Positions 8,666 through 17,984 of a DNA stretch of 63,000 nt are shown one piece after another; position 1 is the first letter of the stretch, and each line of letters starts with the position of its first letter. The notes beneath the pieces were generated by a model. That model did not search any database. It was given only the letters and a program-made list of their open reading frames with translations, and was not told the origin of the DNA. The translations under genes were made by a program, and so were the position numbers. The DNA is taken from NCBI RefSeq assembly GCF_022549695.1, contig NZ_JAKZGS010000020.1:1-63000 (forward strand), written 5' to 3'. The stretch comes from Belliella calami (GTDB lineage Bacteria > Bacteroidota > Bacteroidia > Cytophagales > Cyclobacteriaceae).

Positions 8666-8683
8666 GGTCATCCCGAATGGTCG
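8666..8683. repeat. short dispersed palindrome (TCCCGA/TCGGGA)
   Basis: TCCCGA and TCGGGA form a short stem in the 5' flank of the SlyD gene. It resembles the short G+C-rich palindromes seen elsewhere in this window. Its function is unknown. Confidence 0.45.
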
Positions 8684-8723
8684 GGACAAGCGATGGAATC
8701 TCGCAATGTGATAAATATTTTAT

Positions 8724-8869
8724 GTGTATCCGCTTTCTTGCACGAAGCCAAGCAATAGATTGTTGGATGAACAATTTGGTTCTGCTGACTGTGAACAGTT
8801 GTCTGATGACGAGTATCCACAACTTACAAAGCTACTTTTTACCATACGTGCAACATTGCATATACTCAT
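8724..8869. repeat. ~145-bp interspersed repeat, copy 2 (MITE-like)
   Basis: This is the second copy of the element at 7973-8110 and lies upstream of the SlyD gene. It keeps the inverted ends (GTATCCGC, then TTGCACG; ACGTGCAACATTG at the right) and the internal GACGAGTATCC motif. The remainder of the 8644-8976 gap shows no gene. Confidence 0.75.
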
Positions 8870-8976
8870 AAAATATTTCTAAGTTTTGCTAGAGTCATGC
8901 TCGATTCCATAATGATTTTTTCAGAATGCAAAGTTACATTTATTTTCATAAATGCCCTGAGAATCATTTCATTTCC

Positions 8977-9294
8977 TTATTTGATTGCCCCATTGACCAT
9001 GGTGAGGAAGATACATAACATGCTTAGTACAAAAGATAAAAAAACCAAGCCTTCTTTCTTCTTCCAAGAAGCGTAAACAGCCAATATGAAAATTGTCAAA
9101 AACAGTAACCCAAAAATAAGTGTATTTGTAAGGTATAAATTTTCCGATGCATGGAAATAAGGAGCCTCTGGATTTCCGGTTTGTAGATTGATTTTTTCTC
9201 CCAAGAATTTTATACCGATCCACTCTCTAATATAAGAGTAAGTAAATACCCCGGAAGCTAGAAGTGCAGCGAATGAGAAGAAAATCTTGTTCAA
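8977..9294 (-). CDS. small membrane protein of unknown function
   Basis: A 105-residue protein with three likely membrane segments: the N-terminal IFFSFAALLASGVFTYSY, a middle LIFGLLFLTIFILAVYA, and the C-terminal LVFLSFVLSMLCIFLTMV. Between the first two is a ~35-residue polar loop. It is not recognised as a known family. It stands alone, leftward, and its neighbours give no clue. The start gives a normal N-terminal anchor, and codon use looks like that of the neighbouring genes. Confidence 0.6.
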   Translation of the reverse strand: MNKIFFSFAALLASGVFTYSYIREWIGIKFLGEKINLQTGNPEAPYFHASENLYLTNTLIFGLLFLTIFILAVYASWKKKEGLVFLSFVLSMLCIFLTMVNGAIK

Positions 9295-9365
9295 AATATT
9301 TTCGTTGAGGGAGATTAGGGAAAATGGCTGGATTTACCGATATTTAAATCTAAAATTAAAGAAAA

Positions 9366-9608
9366 ATGACCTCATTAGAAAAAATAAGGAGTGGTTTGAT
9401 TGATAAAATATTGTCAATTAATAATAGGGAATTTTTAGAAGCATTGGATAAACTTATTGCTTCAAGTTCATCTCAATCAGATATAGTTGAATTAACAAAA
9501 GAGCAGAAAGAAATTTTGGAAATGAGTGAACAGGATATACAAAATGGTAAATTAATTTCTCAAGAATTAATGGATAAAAGAAATTTGGAATGGCTAAACG
9601 AAATGTAG
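9366..9608 (+). CDS. putative antitoxin of a RelE/ParE-type pair
   Basis: An 80-residue polar, mostly helical protein. It begins MTSLEKIRSGLIDKIL and has a linker near SSSSQSD, with the C-terminal half acidic (LTKEQKEILEMSEQDI). Its stop lies 19 bases inside the following RelE/ParE-like gene, the usual overlap for a toxin-antitoxin operon. Proteins of this size directly upstream of such toxins in Bacteroidota act as antitoxins. The family is inferred mostly from position, as no clear DNA-binding motif is seen. Confidence 0.72.
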   Translation: MTSLEKIRSGLIDKILSINNREFLEALDKLIASSSSQSDIVELTKEQKEILEMSEQDIQNGKLISQELMDKRNLEWLNEM

Positions 9609-9901
9609 TTTGGACAAAAACTGCAGATATCCAGTTTGTGGGAGTTTTAGAATATTGGGTAAAAAGAAACAAATCTAACACCTATTCAAAAAAACTAGTA
9701 AAATTGGTTTCCGGATTAACAAAACAGATTGCAGATAATCCATTAATTTATAAAGTGTCAGATTTTAAGGATACTCGTGTATCGACATTCGGAAATTTTA
9801 GTGTTTTTTATCAAGTAAGAGAAAAAGATATTTTAATAACCTCTTTTTGGGATAACAGACAAGACCCTAGAAAACTAGTTAAGACATTAGATGATGTTTA
9901 A
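9590..9901 (+). CDS. RelE/ParE family toxin
   Basis: A 103-residue protein of the RelE/ParE superfamily fold. The N-terminus WTKTADIQFVGVLEYWVKR matches the first strand and two helices of the family. The FGNFSVFYQVREKDILITSFWDNRQDP segment matches the central hairpin and C-terminal strand. ParE-like members poison gyrase and RelE-like members cut mRNA on the ribosome; the sequence alone does not settle which. It overlaps the antitoxin by 19 bases and is followed by hairpins before leuS. Confidence 0.82.
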   Translation: MAKRNVVWTKTADIQFVGVLEYWVKRNKSNTYSKKLVKLVSGLTKQIADNPLIYKVSDFKDTRVSTFGNFSVFYQVREKDILITSFWDNRQDPRKLVKTLDDV

Positions 9902-9924
9902 GCAAATTCATAAGAATATTTTCA

Positions 9925-9999
9925 GGGTTAAAAAATCAATTTTAACCTAGAACTAAAAAAAAGGTTGGATACCTTTTGAAATAGATCCAACCTTTTTTT
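9925..9999. terminator. two stem-loops between toxin and leuS, the second a bidirectional terminator
   Basis: GGTTAAAA pairs with TTTTAACC at about 9925-9948. AAGGTTGGAT (9961-9970) pairs with ATCCAACCTT (from 9985), flanked by A and T runs. The second hairpin serves the convergent toxin and leuS genes. Confidence 0.8.
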
Positions 10000-10009
10000 C
10001 TTGAAATTT

Positions 10010-12784
10010 TTAGATTACGATATTCACAATCTTCCCTGGTACTACGATCATCTTTTTCGGAGCATTCCCTTCTAGCCATTTCTGAACTGTTTCGTCCTCC
10101 AAAGCTGCTTTTTCTATTTCCTCCTTTGTCAAACTCAATGAAAGAGAAAGTTTGGTCCTCATTTTTCCATTGATGGAAACTGGATACTCATGGCTGTTTT
10201 CCACTAAATATTCTTCTTTGAATTCTGGGAAACTAGCTTTGATGATAGAGTCCATATTTCCTAACAAAGCCCATAGTTCCTCGGCAATATGCGGGGCGTA
10301 AGGAGATACCAACACAGCAAGTGGTTCTAAAACTGCTCTTTTGTTGCATTTCATTGCTGTCAATTCATTGACACAAATCATGAATGAAGCCACTGAAGTG
10401 TTGAAAGAATAATTCTCTAGATCTTCTTCTGTTTTTTTGATTGTTTTGTGAAGTGTTTTCAATTCCTCCTTGCTTGGAGCATCATTGGATACTGATACTT
10501 CACCGGCATTGTTATGATACAGTTTCCAAAGTTTCTTCAAAAATTTCGAAACACCATCGATTCCATTCGTATTCCAAGGCTTAAATTGCTCTAATGGTCC
10601 CAAGAACATTTCGTACAATCTCAATGTATCAGCACCATATCTTTCTATGATGTCATCTGGATTGACAACATTGTATTTAGATTTAGACATTTTTTCCACT
10701 TCAGAACCACAGTGGTATTTGCCATCTTCAAGTATGAATTCAGCATCTACCAAATCAGGCCTCCAAGATTTGAATTTGTCCAAGTTCAATTGATCATTGT
10801 GGACTATGTTTACATCTACATGCATTGCAGAAGTTTCATATTGGTCTTTCAAGCCTAAGCTGACAAATTTATTCGTACCCTTTACTCTATACACAAAATT
10901 GGATCTACCTTGAATCATTCCTTGGTTGATCATTTTTTGGAATGGTTCTTCAATGTCAATTACACCAAGGTCAAACAAGAATTTTGTCCAAAATCTAGAG
11001 TACAAAAGGTGCCCAGTAGCATGTTCAGCACCACCTATGTAAAGATCGACTGCACCCCAATATTTGGCGATTTCTTGATCTACAAATTTATCTTCATTTT
11101 TGGGATCCATATAGCGTAGGAAGTACCAGCTAGAGCCAGCCCATCCTGGCATTGTGCTTCTTTCCAAAGGAAACTCTCCTTCAGATGTCTTGTAGTTCCA
11201 ATCTTTTGCCCTTGCCAAAGGTGGCTCTCCGTCTTCTGTAGGTAAATATTTGTCAACCTCAGGCAAAACCAATGGCAAGTCTTTTTCCTCAATCAAATAT
11301 GGAAGACTATCTTTGAAATATACTGGAAGCGGCTCTCCCCAATAGCGTTGTCTGGTGAAAATCGCATCTCGCATCCTAAACTGGATTTTTCCTTTCCCTA
11401 TTTTTCTAGCTTCCACAAATTCAATTGCTTTATCCATCGCAGCCTGCATTTCCAAGCCTGAAAGGAAATCTGAATTCATGATGATACCGCCCTTTCCTGG
11501 GAAAGAACCTTCTTCCATATTTCCTTCTATCACCTGTCTGATTTCCAAGCCAAAATGTTTCGCGAAATTAAAATCCCTCTCATCATGTGCCGGTACAGCC
11601 ATCACTGCACCTGTTCCATATCCTGCCAAAACATAGTCAGCAATCCAAATTTGGATTTCTTCTCCATTGAAAGGATTGATGGCGTAGGAACCTGTGAATG
11701 CTCCTGAAATAGTTTTGACATCTGTCATTCTATCTCTTTCCGAACGGTTTCTGGCTACTTCCACATAAGCTTCTGCAGATTTTCTTTGGTCTTCTGTGAT
11801 TAAGTCTTGTACAAAATCATGTTCAGGTGCCAAAGCCAAATAGGTGACTCCATAAATCGTGTCGATTCGAGTTGTGAAAACCTTGATTTGCTTATCATGA
11901 CCTTTCACTTCAAAAACCATTTCGGCACCCTTGGATTTCCCGATCCAATTCCGCTGCATCTCTTTGATTGGTTCTGTCCACTCTACAGTGTCCAAACCTT
12001 TAAGGAATCTGTCTGCATAAGCCGTGATCCTCATCGACCACTGTATCATTTTTTTTCTTTCTACAGGATGGCCACCTCTTTCCGAAAAACCGTCTTTTAC
12101 TTCGTCATTGGAAAGTACTGTTCCTAATGCTGCGCACCAGTTTACGGTTGTTTCAGCTAAAAATGTCAATCTATATTTTAAGAGGATTTCTTGTTTTTGT
12201 TTTGGAGAAAAATTCTCCCAATCCTCAGAAGTAAACTCTGGTGTATCTTCATCACAGACTGCATTGATCCCAGTATTTCCTGATTTCTCAAAGTGCTCGA
12301 TCAAGTTGTCTATCCTCTTGGCTTTGTCTTCAGACTTGTCATAGTAGCTATTGAATAGCTGCATGAATATCCACTGTGTCCAGCGATAGTATGTAGGATC
12401 AGATGTTCTTACTTCTTTTTCCCAGTCGAAAGCAAAGCCAATATTCTTAAGCTGTTCTGTATATCTTTTGATATTTTCCTCAGTGGTAATTGCTGGATGT
12501 TGGCCAGTTTGGATGGCATATTGCTCAGCAGGAAGCCCAAATGAATCATAACCCATTGGGTGAAGGACATTGAATCCCTGAAGTCTTTTGTAACGCGTGA
12601 TGATGTCAGAAGCAATATATCCTAGTGGATGTCCTACATGAAGTCCTGCACCGGATGGATACGGAAACATGTCCAAGGAGTAAAACTTAGGTTTGCTTTT
12701 GTCAACTTTGGCATTGAAGATCTGGTTTTGTTCCCAGTAAGCCTGCCATTTTTTTTCTATTACCTGCGGATTATAATCAGCCAT
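10010..12784 (-). CDS. leuS: leucyl-tRNA synthetase
   Basis: LeuRS charges tRNA-Leu in the cytosol. At 924 residues it fits the bacterial form. The HIGH signature appears as [16 protein letters not shown] near residue 45. The editing domain (CP1) occupies about residues 230-430 and contains [15 protein letters not shown]. The KMSKS loop is [16 protein letters not shown]. The C-terminal anticodon-binding region ends with [14 protein letters not shown]. The start [17 protein letters not shown] is typical of the family. It is leftward and monocistronic, with a terminator right behind it. Confidence 0.97.
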   Translation of the reverse strand: MADYNPQVIEKKWQAYWEQNQIFNAKVDKSKPKFYSLDMFPYPSGAGLHVGHPLGYIASDIITRYKRLQGFNVLHPMGYDSFGLPAEQYAIQTGQHPAITTEENIKRYTEQLKNIGFAFDWEKEVRTSDPTYYRWTQWIFMQLFNSYYDKSEDKAKRIDNLIEHFEKSGNTGINAVCDEDTPEFTSEDWENFSPKQKQEILLKYRLTFLAETTVNWCAALGTVLSNDEVKDGFSERGGHPVERKKMIQWSMRITAYADRFLKGLDTVEWTEPIKEMQRNWIGKSKGAEMVFEVKGHDKQIKVFTTRIDTIYGVTYLALAPEHDFVQDLITEDQRKSAEAYVEVARNRSERDRMTDVKTISGAFTGSYAINPFNGEEIQIWIADYVLAGYGTGAVMAVPAHDERDFNFAKHFGLEIRQVIEGNMEEGSFPGKGGIIMNSDFLSGLEMQAAMDKAIEFVEARKIGKGKIQFRMRDAIFTRQRYWGEPLPVYFKDSLPYLIEEKDLPLVLPEVDKYLPTEDGEPPLARAKDWNYKTSEGEFPLERSTMPGWAGSSWYFLRYMDPKNEDKFVDQEIAKYWGAVDLYIGGAEHATGHLLYSRFWTKFLFDLGVIDIEEPFQKMINQGMIQGRSNFVYRVKGTNKFVSLGLKDQYETSAMHVDVNIVHNDQLNLDKFKSWRPDLVDAEFILEDGKYHCGSEVEKMSKSKYNVVNPDDIIERYGADTLRLYEMFLGPLEQFKPWNTNGIDGVSKFLKKLWKLYHNNAGEVSVSNDAPSKEELKTLHKTIKKTEEDLENYSFNTSVASFMICVNELTAMKCNKRAVLEPLAVLVSPYAPHIAEELWALLGNMDSIIKASFPEFKEEYLVENSHEYPVSINGKMRTKLSLSLSLTKEEIEKAALEDETVQKWLEGNAPKKMIVVPGKIVNIVI

Positions 12785-12821
12785 TTTGAAAGAATGCTTT
12801 ACTTAAATAATGAATTGCTTG

Positions 12822-12829
12822 CAAAAATA
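12822..12829 (-). promoter_or_regulatory. possible -7 element for leuS
   Basis: Read on the minus strand this is TATTTTTG, a perfect TAnnTTTG match about 40 bases before the leuS start. No TTTG is seen at the proper -33 position, so the support is partial. Confidence 0.35.
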
Positions 12830-12898
12830 GAAAAATATGTGGTAAATGCCGGTAGTAATACCAATACTTCGTCGAGTATTTTATTGATTAGACAAAGG

Positions 12899-13846
12899 TT
12901 ACCAAAACCTAAATCTCTTCTCGTTGATTCTATTTCTAAAGATGAAATTATCCCAAAGATCTGGAGACAGGTATATTTCTATTCCCAAATTCAAACTCAA
13001 ATAGCCATCAAATCGCTCCTCTAAGCCAGATCCACGCCTGATTCTTCCTCCATTGTTCAAAATTTTCTGTACGTCAGGTTCGCCATTGTCATCCAAAAAG
13101 TTCGGGTTACGTATTGCTAGCTTCAACCTGTTTGGGTTTGGACCGTCTCCAAAAGTGCCGTAATCAGCAATCAAGTCTTGATAGAACTCACTTACGTTGT
13201 AAGCACTTATGTCATCCAAGTAATCGCTCAAAGTCCATCTGTAGTTGAGTTCGAAGGTAAGATCAGTGTAAACATTCAACTTATATTTTGCCCCAATGCC
13301 AGTTGGGAAAACCATAATATATTTGTTGTAAGGATTGTTTTCGAGCTGTAAAGGCCTTAAATCAATCCAAGCGGTTCCAAGTTGAGCCTTCGGATCATTG
13401 GTAGATACACCAACTCCGGCAAATGCATAGAGATTGAAGAAATTTCGGGTGATATTATATAATTTTACTGGTTTCCAATGGTATTCACCGATCAATGAAG
13501 CTTCTAAATTTCGTGCCCTGAAATGGAGATTTCTTGCGGATCTATTAGATCTAGGGTCAGCAGGAGGATCTTGTCCTGAGATTTGATAATAGGAAAAGTC
13601 AGCTCGAAGTCTTGTTCTTGTCCCCATGGTTCTTCTTAGGGCAATATTGGCATTCCAATCAGGTTGTATTCCTTCATAATATCTCCAAAGAGAATACAGT
13701 TCACCGAAATACTGGGTAGGGCCTATTGACGCAGATATAGACCATGGCTCTTCAAAGCGGTATCTGTACAAACCTTGTGAGAAAGCATTGCAAGAGAAGA
13801 TATAAAGTATAGCAAAAATCGATATTTGCTTAAGCAGACATTGCAT
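12899..13846 (-). CDS. outer-membrane beta-barrel protein (DUF6089-like)
   Basis: A 315-residue secreted protein. It has an N-terminal signal peptide (ISIFAILYIFSCNAFSQG, with cleavage likely after the Ser-Gln region). The mature part is rich in alternating aromatic strands, begins YRYRFEEPWSISASIGPTQYFGELY, and ends in RFRFW. A terminal aromatic residue is the usual outer-membrane assembly signal. The pattern fits the DUF6089 family of Cytophagales outer-membrane proteins, whose function is unknown. It lies 57 bases downstream of the mscS-like gene in the same direction and may be co-transcribed with it. Confidence 0.78.
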   Translation of the reverse strand: MQCLLKQISIFAILYIFSCNAFSQGLYRYRFEEPWSISASIGPTQYFGELYSLWRYYEGIQPDWNANIALRRTMGTRTRLRADFSYYQISGQDPPADPRSNRSARNLHFRARNLEASLIGEYHWKPVKLYNITRNFFNLYAFAGVGVSTNDPKAQLGTAWIDLRPLQLENNPYNKYIMVFPTGIGAKYKLNVYTDLTFELNYRWTLSDYLDDISAYNVSEFYQDLIADYGTFGDGPNPNRLKLAIRNPNFLDDNGEPDVQKILNNGGRIRRGSGLEERFDGYLSLNLGIEIYLSPDLWDNFIFRNRINEKRFRFW

Positions 13847-13903
13847 TGTCAGTGAAATCTTTGTTTGGGTGATGCAAATTATCTGTAAAGAAAGTGATAA
13901 AGT

Positions 13904-14806
13904 TTAATTTATCAATTTTTCTCCTCCAGAGATTATATGAATATCTCTTTGAGGGAAAGGTATTTCTATACCCTCTTCACTGAATTTTTTGAAAATTTCG
14001 AAATAAAGCTGACTTTTCAATACTTTCGGTTTGTTGATATAATCAGATGACCAAACCCTCAAAGTAAAGTTTAGGCTATTGTCTCCAAATTCATCAAAAA
14101 GTACATCGGGTTCTGGACTTTTCAAAACACCTATATTATCTTTTGCTACTTTGATTAGTATTTCTTTGATCTTTTGGGGATTTTCTTTGTATGAAACTCC
14201 AACAGGAAAGTTAAACCTGATATTCCTATCATTATGTGACCAGTTTATCACCTGACTATCTATAAACTGGCTGTTCGGAATGATGACTGATATATTGTCA
14301 TTAGTAACAATTGTAGTTGATCGGGCAGAGATAACAATCACATCTCCTGCGATATCCCCGACTTCAATCCGGTCTCCAACTTTTATTGGTTGCTCAAATA
14401 AAATGATCAAACCACTTATGAAGTTGTTTGTAATGTTTTGTAAACCAAAACCAATACCTACACCTAAGGCACCAGCTAGGATTCCAAACGCGCTCAGATC
14501 TATACCGCTAGTCTGAAGTATGGAAAAAAGACCTGCGATGATAATCAGATACTTGACGATTGTAGCTACAGACTGTCTAGTGCCTGATTCAATTTTATAT
14601 TTTACCAATACATTTTTGATCAGAAAACGTCTGATAATTTCAGAAATGAACAGCAAGAGCACTATTGAAAAAACTAAAGAGATGAGTAGTCCAACTGTAA
14701 GGCTTGATGAACCTATGGAAAACAGTTTGAATGTTAGTACTTCATTCATAAACTCAAAAAAATCTGAAACAGTGTTGTTTTTGAAATTGTTTATTTTTTC
14801 TTCCAT
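13904..14806 (-). CDS. small-conductance mechanosensitive channel family protein
   Basis: A 300-residue MscS-family protein of the inner membrane, which releases solutes upon osmotic downshift. Three membrane segments span about residues 25-120. The pore helix has the Gly/Ala-rich AFGILAGALGVGIGFGLQNI. The beta domain follows (IKVGDRIEVGDIAGDVIVISARSTTI), and then the alpha/beta C-terminal domain ending with IEIPFPQRDIHI. The length and motifs fit the short MscS class. The gene lies in front of the DUF6089 gene, facing away from the GNAT-nitrilase gene. Confidence 0.92.
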   Translation of the reverse strand: MEEKINNFKNNTVSDFFEFMNEVLTFKLFSIGSSSLTVGLLISLVFSIVLLLFISEIIRRFLIKNVLVKYKIESGTRQSVATIVKYLIIIAGLFSILQTSGIDLSAFGILAGALGVGIGFGLQNITNNFISGLIILFEQPIKVGDRIEVGDIAGDVIVISARSTTIVTNDNISVIIPNSQFIDSQVINWSHNDRNIRFNFPVGVSYKENPQKIKEILIKVAKDNIGVLKSPEPDVLFDEFGDNSLNFTLRVWSSDYINKPKVLKSQLYFEIFKKFSEEGIEIPFPQRDIHIISGGEKLIN

Positions 14807-14959
14807 TGGATAAAAATATTTAGAAAATGATAACCCTGCTAAATTTAGAATGTTTATTTTACATATTCAATTTGGCAAAGAGATTGTTGTAAATTCAGAA
14901 GAAACTTTTGTACAGCTTTGATTTGAATGATAATTTAGAATATTTGATTGAAAATTGAT

Positions 14960-14967
14960 TAATTTTG
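14960..14967 (+). promoter_or_regulatory. -7 element abutting the GNAT-nitrilase start codon
   Basis: TAATTTTG is a perfect TAnnTTTG match whose last base is four bases before the ATG at 14972. If it is used, the transcript would have almost no 5' leader. The -33 element is not clear. Confidence 0.4.
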
Positions 14968-14971
14968 TAAC

Positions 14972-16513
14972 ATGACTAAGCAAAAAGAAGAATTAGAACA
15001 CCGCTTAAAATTAAGGAATATTAAACTTTCTGACTATGATGATATTAGAGAAATTATGGTCAGTATATATAAAGAACCAGGTGGGGCATGGACTCGCCAA
15101 GAGTTGAAAAATCAATTAAAAGTCTTTCCAGAGGGTCAAATTTGCATTGAAGACAATGGTAAAGTTGTGGCTGCTGCTTTGAGTCTAATAGTGGACTATG
15201 CAAAGTTTGGAGATAACCACACTTATGACCAAATCACTGGTTTTGGGAAGTTTGATACACATGATTCGGATGGTGATACATTGTATGGAACTGACGTATT
15301 TGTTGATAAGGAATACAGAGGAATGCGTCTTGGTCGTAGGTTGTATGATGCAAGGAAAGAATTGTGTGAGAACCTAAACCTTAGATCGATTATAGCAGGG
15401 GGCAGAATCCCTGGTTATTCGAAATATTATGATCAAATGACTCCAAGGAAATACATAGACTTGGTGAAAAGTAAGGAGATTTTTGATCCAGTATTGTCAT
15501 TTCAGCTTGCCAATGAATTTCACGTTAGAAAAGTGATTACAAAATACCTTCCCGAAGATACAGATTCGAGAGCTTATGCTACTTTATTGGAATGGATCAA
15601 TATCTATTACGAAAAAGATGAAAAGCTTATTGGTAACAAAAAATCGATTGTAAGGCTAGGCTTGGTACAGTGGAAAATGCGTCGATTCAATGATGTTGAT
15701 GATTTGATGCAACAAGTTGAGTTTTTTGTAGACACAGTATCTGGTTACAAATCAGATTTTTGCTTGCTTCCAGAGTTTTTTAATGCGCCATTGTTGGCAG
15801 AATTCAACGATATGGATGCCTCCGAAGCGATTAGAAACTTGGCTGACTATACAGATGAGATTGTCACCAGAATGCGAGATTTGGCATTGTCTTACAATGT
15901 AAATATCATCGCAGGTAGTATGCCTGAATATGATGGCAAGAAGCTTAGGAACGTGAGCTACCTATGTAGAAGAGACGGGACAGTAGATAAGCAATACAAG
16001 CTTCATATTACACCAGATGAGCAATCTTATTGGGGTTTGCAAGGAGGGAATGGTATAAAAGTGTTTGATACTGATGCTGGGAAAATAGGAATTTTGATCT
16101 GTTATGATGTAGAATTCCCTGAGTTGGGTAGAATATTGGCAGAGCAAGAGATGGATATTTTATTCGTACCTTATTGGACTGATACCAAAAATGCATTCTT
16201 GAGAGTAAACACATGTGCCAAGGCGAGAGCAGTGGAGAATGAGTGCTATGTTGCCATCACTGGTTCTGTTGGTAATTTGCCAAGGGTAGAAAACATGGAT
16301 ATTCAATATTCCCAAGCAGCGATTTATTCACCTTCCGATTTTTCCTTTCCACATGATGCCACGGTAGCACAGGCTTCGGAAAATGCAGAGACAACCATTG
16401 TAGCAGATGTAGATTTAGATCTGCTTACAAAACAAAGGAAAGCTGGCAGTGTAAGAAATCTAGATCAGAGGAGGTTGGATTTATATTCCATCCATTGGAA
16501 GAAAAAGAAATAA
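14972..16513 (+). CDS. bifunctional GNAT acetyltransferase / carbon-nitrogen hydrolase
   Basis: A 513-residue fusion protein. Residues ~10-200 form a GNAT domain with the acetyl-CoA loop around DKEYRGMRLGRRLYDAR. Residues ~225-505 form a nitrilase-superfamily domain. Its Glu-Lys-Cys set can be placed in LLPEFFNAP, DKQYKLHITPDE and ILICYDVEFPE. This architecture is known in Bacteroidota and Proteobacteria, but its substrate has not been fixed; an amide released or consumed with acetyl transfer is plausible. It is followed after three bases by the kdsC-like gene, so it probably leads a three-gene operon with kdsC and kdsA. Confidence 0.9.
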   Translation: MTKQKEELEHRLKLRNIKLSDYDDIREIMVSIYKEPGGAWTRQELKNQLKVFPEGQICIEDNGKVVAAALSLIVDYAKFGDNHTYDQITGFGKFDTHDSDGDTLYGTDVFVDKEYRGMRLGRRLYDARKELCENLNLRSIIAGGRIPGYSKYYDQMTPRKYIDLVKSKEIFDPVLSFQLANEFHVRKVITKYLPEDTDSRAYATLLEWINIYYEKDEKLIGNKKSIVRLGLVQWKMRRFNDVDDLMQQVEFFVDTVSGYKSDFCLLPEFFNAPLLAEFNDMDASEAIRNLADYTDEIVTRMRDLALSYNVNIIAGSMPEYDGKKLRNVSYLCRRDGTVDKQYKLHITPDEQSYWGLQGGNGIKVFDTDAGKIGILICYDVEFPELGRILAEQEMDILFVPYWTDTKNAFLRVNTCAKARAVENECYVAITGSVGNLPRVENMDIQYSQAAIYSPSDFSFPHDATVAQASENAETTIVADVDLDLLTKQRKAGSVRNLDQRRLDLYSIHWKKKK

Positions 16514-16516
16514 ACT

Positions 16517-17077
16517 ATGCAAAATTACCTCTCGGGATTGACCGAGGAAATCAAAATGAAAGCCAAAGAAATCCGGCTTATAATCACTGATGTCGATGGG
16601 GTGCTTACAGATGGGGGAATCATCTATGATGACAACCGTCTTGAGTCAAAGAAATTTAATGTCAAGGATGGTTTGATCGTTAGTCATCTCAGAAAAAACG
16701 GAATTCTGGTTGGAGCCATTACAGGTAGGAGGTCAAAAGTTGTGGAAGACCGTTGTGAGGAGTTGAATTTTGATTTTCACTACCATGGAATCAAGGACAA
16801 AGGAAGGAAACTTAAAGAAGTTTTGGAGACTTTGGAAATTGATCTTTCAAGTGTCGCATACATAGGTGATGATTTGATAGACTTACCAATTCTTACTCAG
16901 GTTGGACTATCTGTTTGTCCAGCAGATGCACTTCCGTATATCAAAAACAAAGTTCACTTAGTATCATCTTTGGATGGAGGAAAAGGTGTGTTTAGGGAAG
17001 TAGGGGATATTGTATTGATATCCAAAGGGATATTTGAAGAAATAATTGAAAAATTAGCCAACCAAAGTAATGAATAG
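16517..17077 (+). CDS. kdsC: 3-deoxy-D-manno-octulosonate 8-phosphate phosphatase (KdsC-like)
   Basis: A 186-residue HAD-superfamily C0 phosphatase. The nucleophile motif is ITDVDGVLTDGG. Motif II Thr-Gly lies in GAITGRRS, the Lys is at KGIKDKGRKL-like positions, and motif IV is AYIGDDLIDLPIL. KdsC removes phosphate from KDO-8-phosphate for lipid A core synthesis. The assignment over related HADs rests on the next gene being kdsA, overlapping by 8 bases. I used the first ATG; an internal Met at residue 14 is an alternative. Confidence 0.9.
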   Translation: MQNYLSGLTEEIKMKAKEIRLIITDVDGVLTDGGIIYDDNRLESKKFNVKDGLIVSHLRKNGILVGAITGRRSKVVEDRCEELNFDFHYHGIKDKGRKLKEVLETLEIDLSSVAYIGDDLIDLPILTQVGLSVCPADALPYIKNKVHLVSSLDGGKGVFREVGDIVLISKGIFEEIIEKLANQSNE

Positions 17078-17918
17078 ATTTACACAACCAATGAAAATCA
17101 CAGACAATGTGATTTTAGGAGAAAACAAACCAGTCCTTTTTGCAGGACCATGTGCTGTAGAAAGTTTTGATATTTGTATAGAAATAGGATCTACAGTAAA
17201 AGAGCTCGCTGAGAAATTTGGGTTTTCGTATGTTTTCAAAGCATCTTTTGATAAAGCAAACAGGACATCTTCGGGTTCGTTCAGAAGTATCGGAATGGAT
17301 CAGTCTCTTGAAGTATTGCAGAGGGTTGGGAAGCAGTTGAATGTCCCATTGGTGACAGACATTCATGAAAGTTACCAAGCGGCAGAAGTGGCGACAGTAG
17401 TCGACGTACTTCAAATACCTGCATTTCTTTGCCGACAAACAGATTTGCTTTTAGCTGCAGGAAAAACAGGAAAAGCAGTAAAAATCAAAAGGGGGCAGTT
17501 TATGGCTCCAGAAGATATGCAATATGCAGTGACCAAAGTGAGATCAACAGGAAATGATAATGTTTGTCTGACTGAAAGAGGATTTTCATTAGGTTATCAT
17601 AATTTGGTGGTGGATATGAGAGGACTCCCGATTATGCGGCAATTTGCACCTGTTGTTTTTGATATTACACATAGTGTTCAGCAGCCAGGGGGACAAGGAG
17701 GTACAAGTGGTGGCCAAAGAGAATTTGCGCCTTTTTTGGCAAGGGCAGCAGCAGCCACTGGTGTTGATGGTTTCTTTATAGAAACGCACCCTGACCCCTC
17801 AAAAGCGTTGAGTGATGGTCCTAATTTGATACCATTGGATAAAATGGAATCATTCTTAGGGATGTTGAAAGAATCATGGGAGCTAGGAAGAAAATACCAA
17901 GACTTCTCAGTGAAATAG
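17070..17918 (+). CDS. kdsA: 3-deoxy-8-phosphooctulonate synthase
   Basis: KdsA condenses phosphoenolpyruvate with arabinose 5-phosphate to give KDO-8-phosphate. The TIM-barrel enzyme has 282 residues, the usual length. Family blocks are FAGPCAVES, FKASFDKANRTSS, TDIHE, IPAFLCRQTDLL, and FDITHSVQQPGG near the C-terminal third. The FLCRQ block and the FIETHPDPSKALSDGPN block identify it as KdsA rather than DAHP synthase. The start may be the ATG at 17070 or the one seven codons later. It is coupled to kdsC by overlap and followed by a terminator. Confidence 0.96.
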   Translation: MNRFTQPMKITDNVILGENKPVLFAGPCAVESFDICIEIGSTVKELAEKFGFSYVFKASFDKANRTSSGSFRSIGMDQSLEVLQRVGKQLNVPLVTDIHESYQAAEVATVVDVLQIPAFLCRQTDLLLAAGKTGKAVKIKRGQFMAPEDMQYAVTKVRSTGNDNVCLTERGFSLGYHNLVVDMRGLPIMRQFAPVVFDITHSVQQPGGQGGTSGGQREFAPFLARAAAATGVDGFFIETHPDPSKALSDGPNLIPLDKMESFLGMLKESWELGRKYQDFSVK

Positions 17919-17933
17919 ATGCGTATTTAATGC

Positions 17934-17967
17934 AAAAGGGACTCCAATTTAGGTAAGTCCCTTTTTA
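17934..17967 (+). terminator. terminator after kdsA
   Basis: AAAAGGGACT (17934-17943) pairs with AGTCCCTTTT (17956-17965), leaving a T-rich 3' side. It ends the GNAT-nitrilase/kdsC/kdsA operon. Confidence 0.82.
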
Positions 17968-17984
17968 TTTTGGATTTTGTTACT

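Noticed and set aside
11355-12344. Several 90 to 110-residue open frames on the plus strand within leuS
   Set aside because: They are antisense shadows of the leuS coding sequence.
17970-17984. TTG start for the L,D-transpeptidase
   Set aside because: It would put a polar stretch before the signal peptide, and the next codon set has a good ATG.
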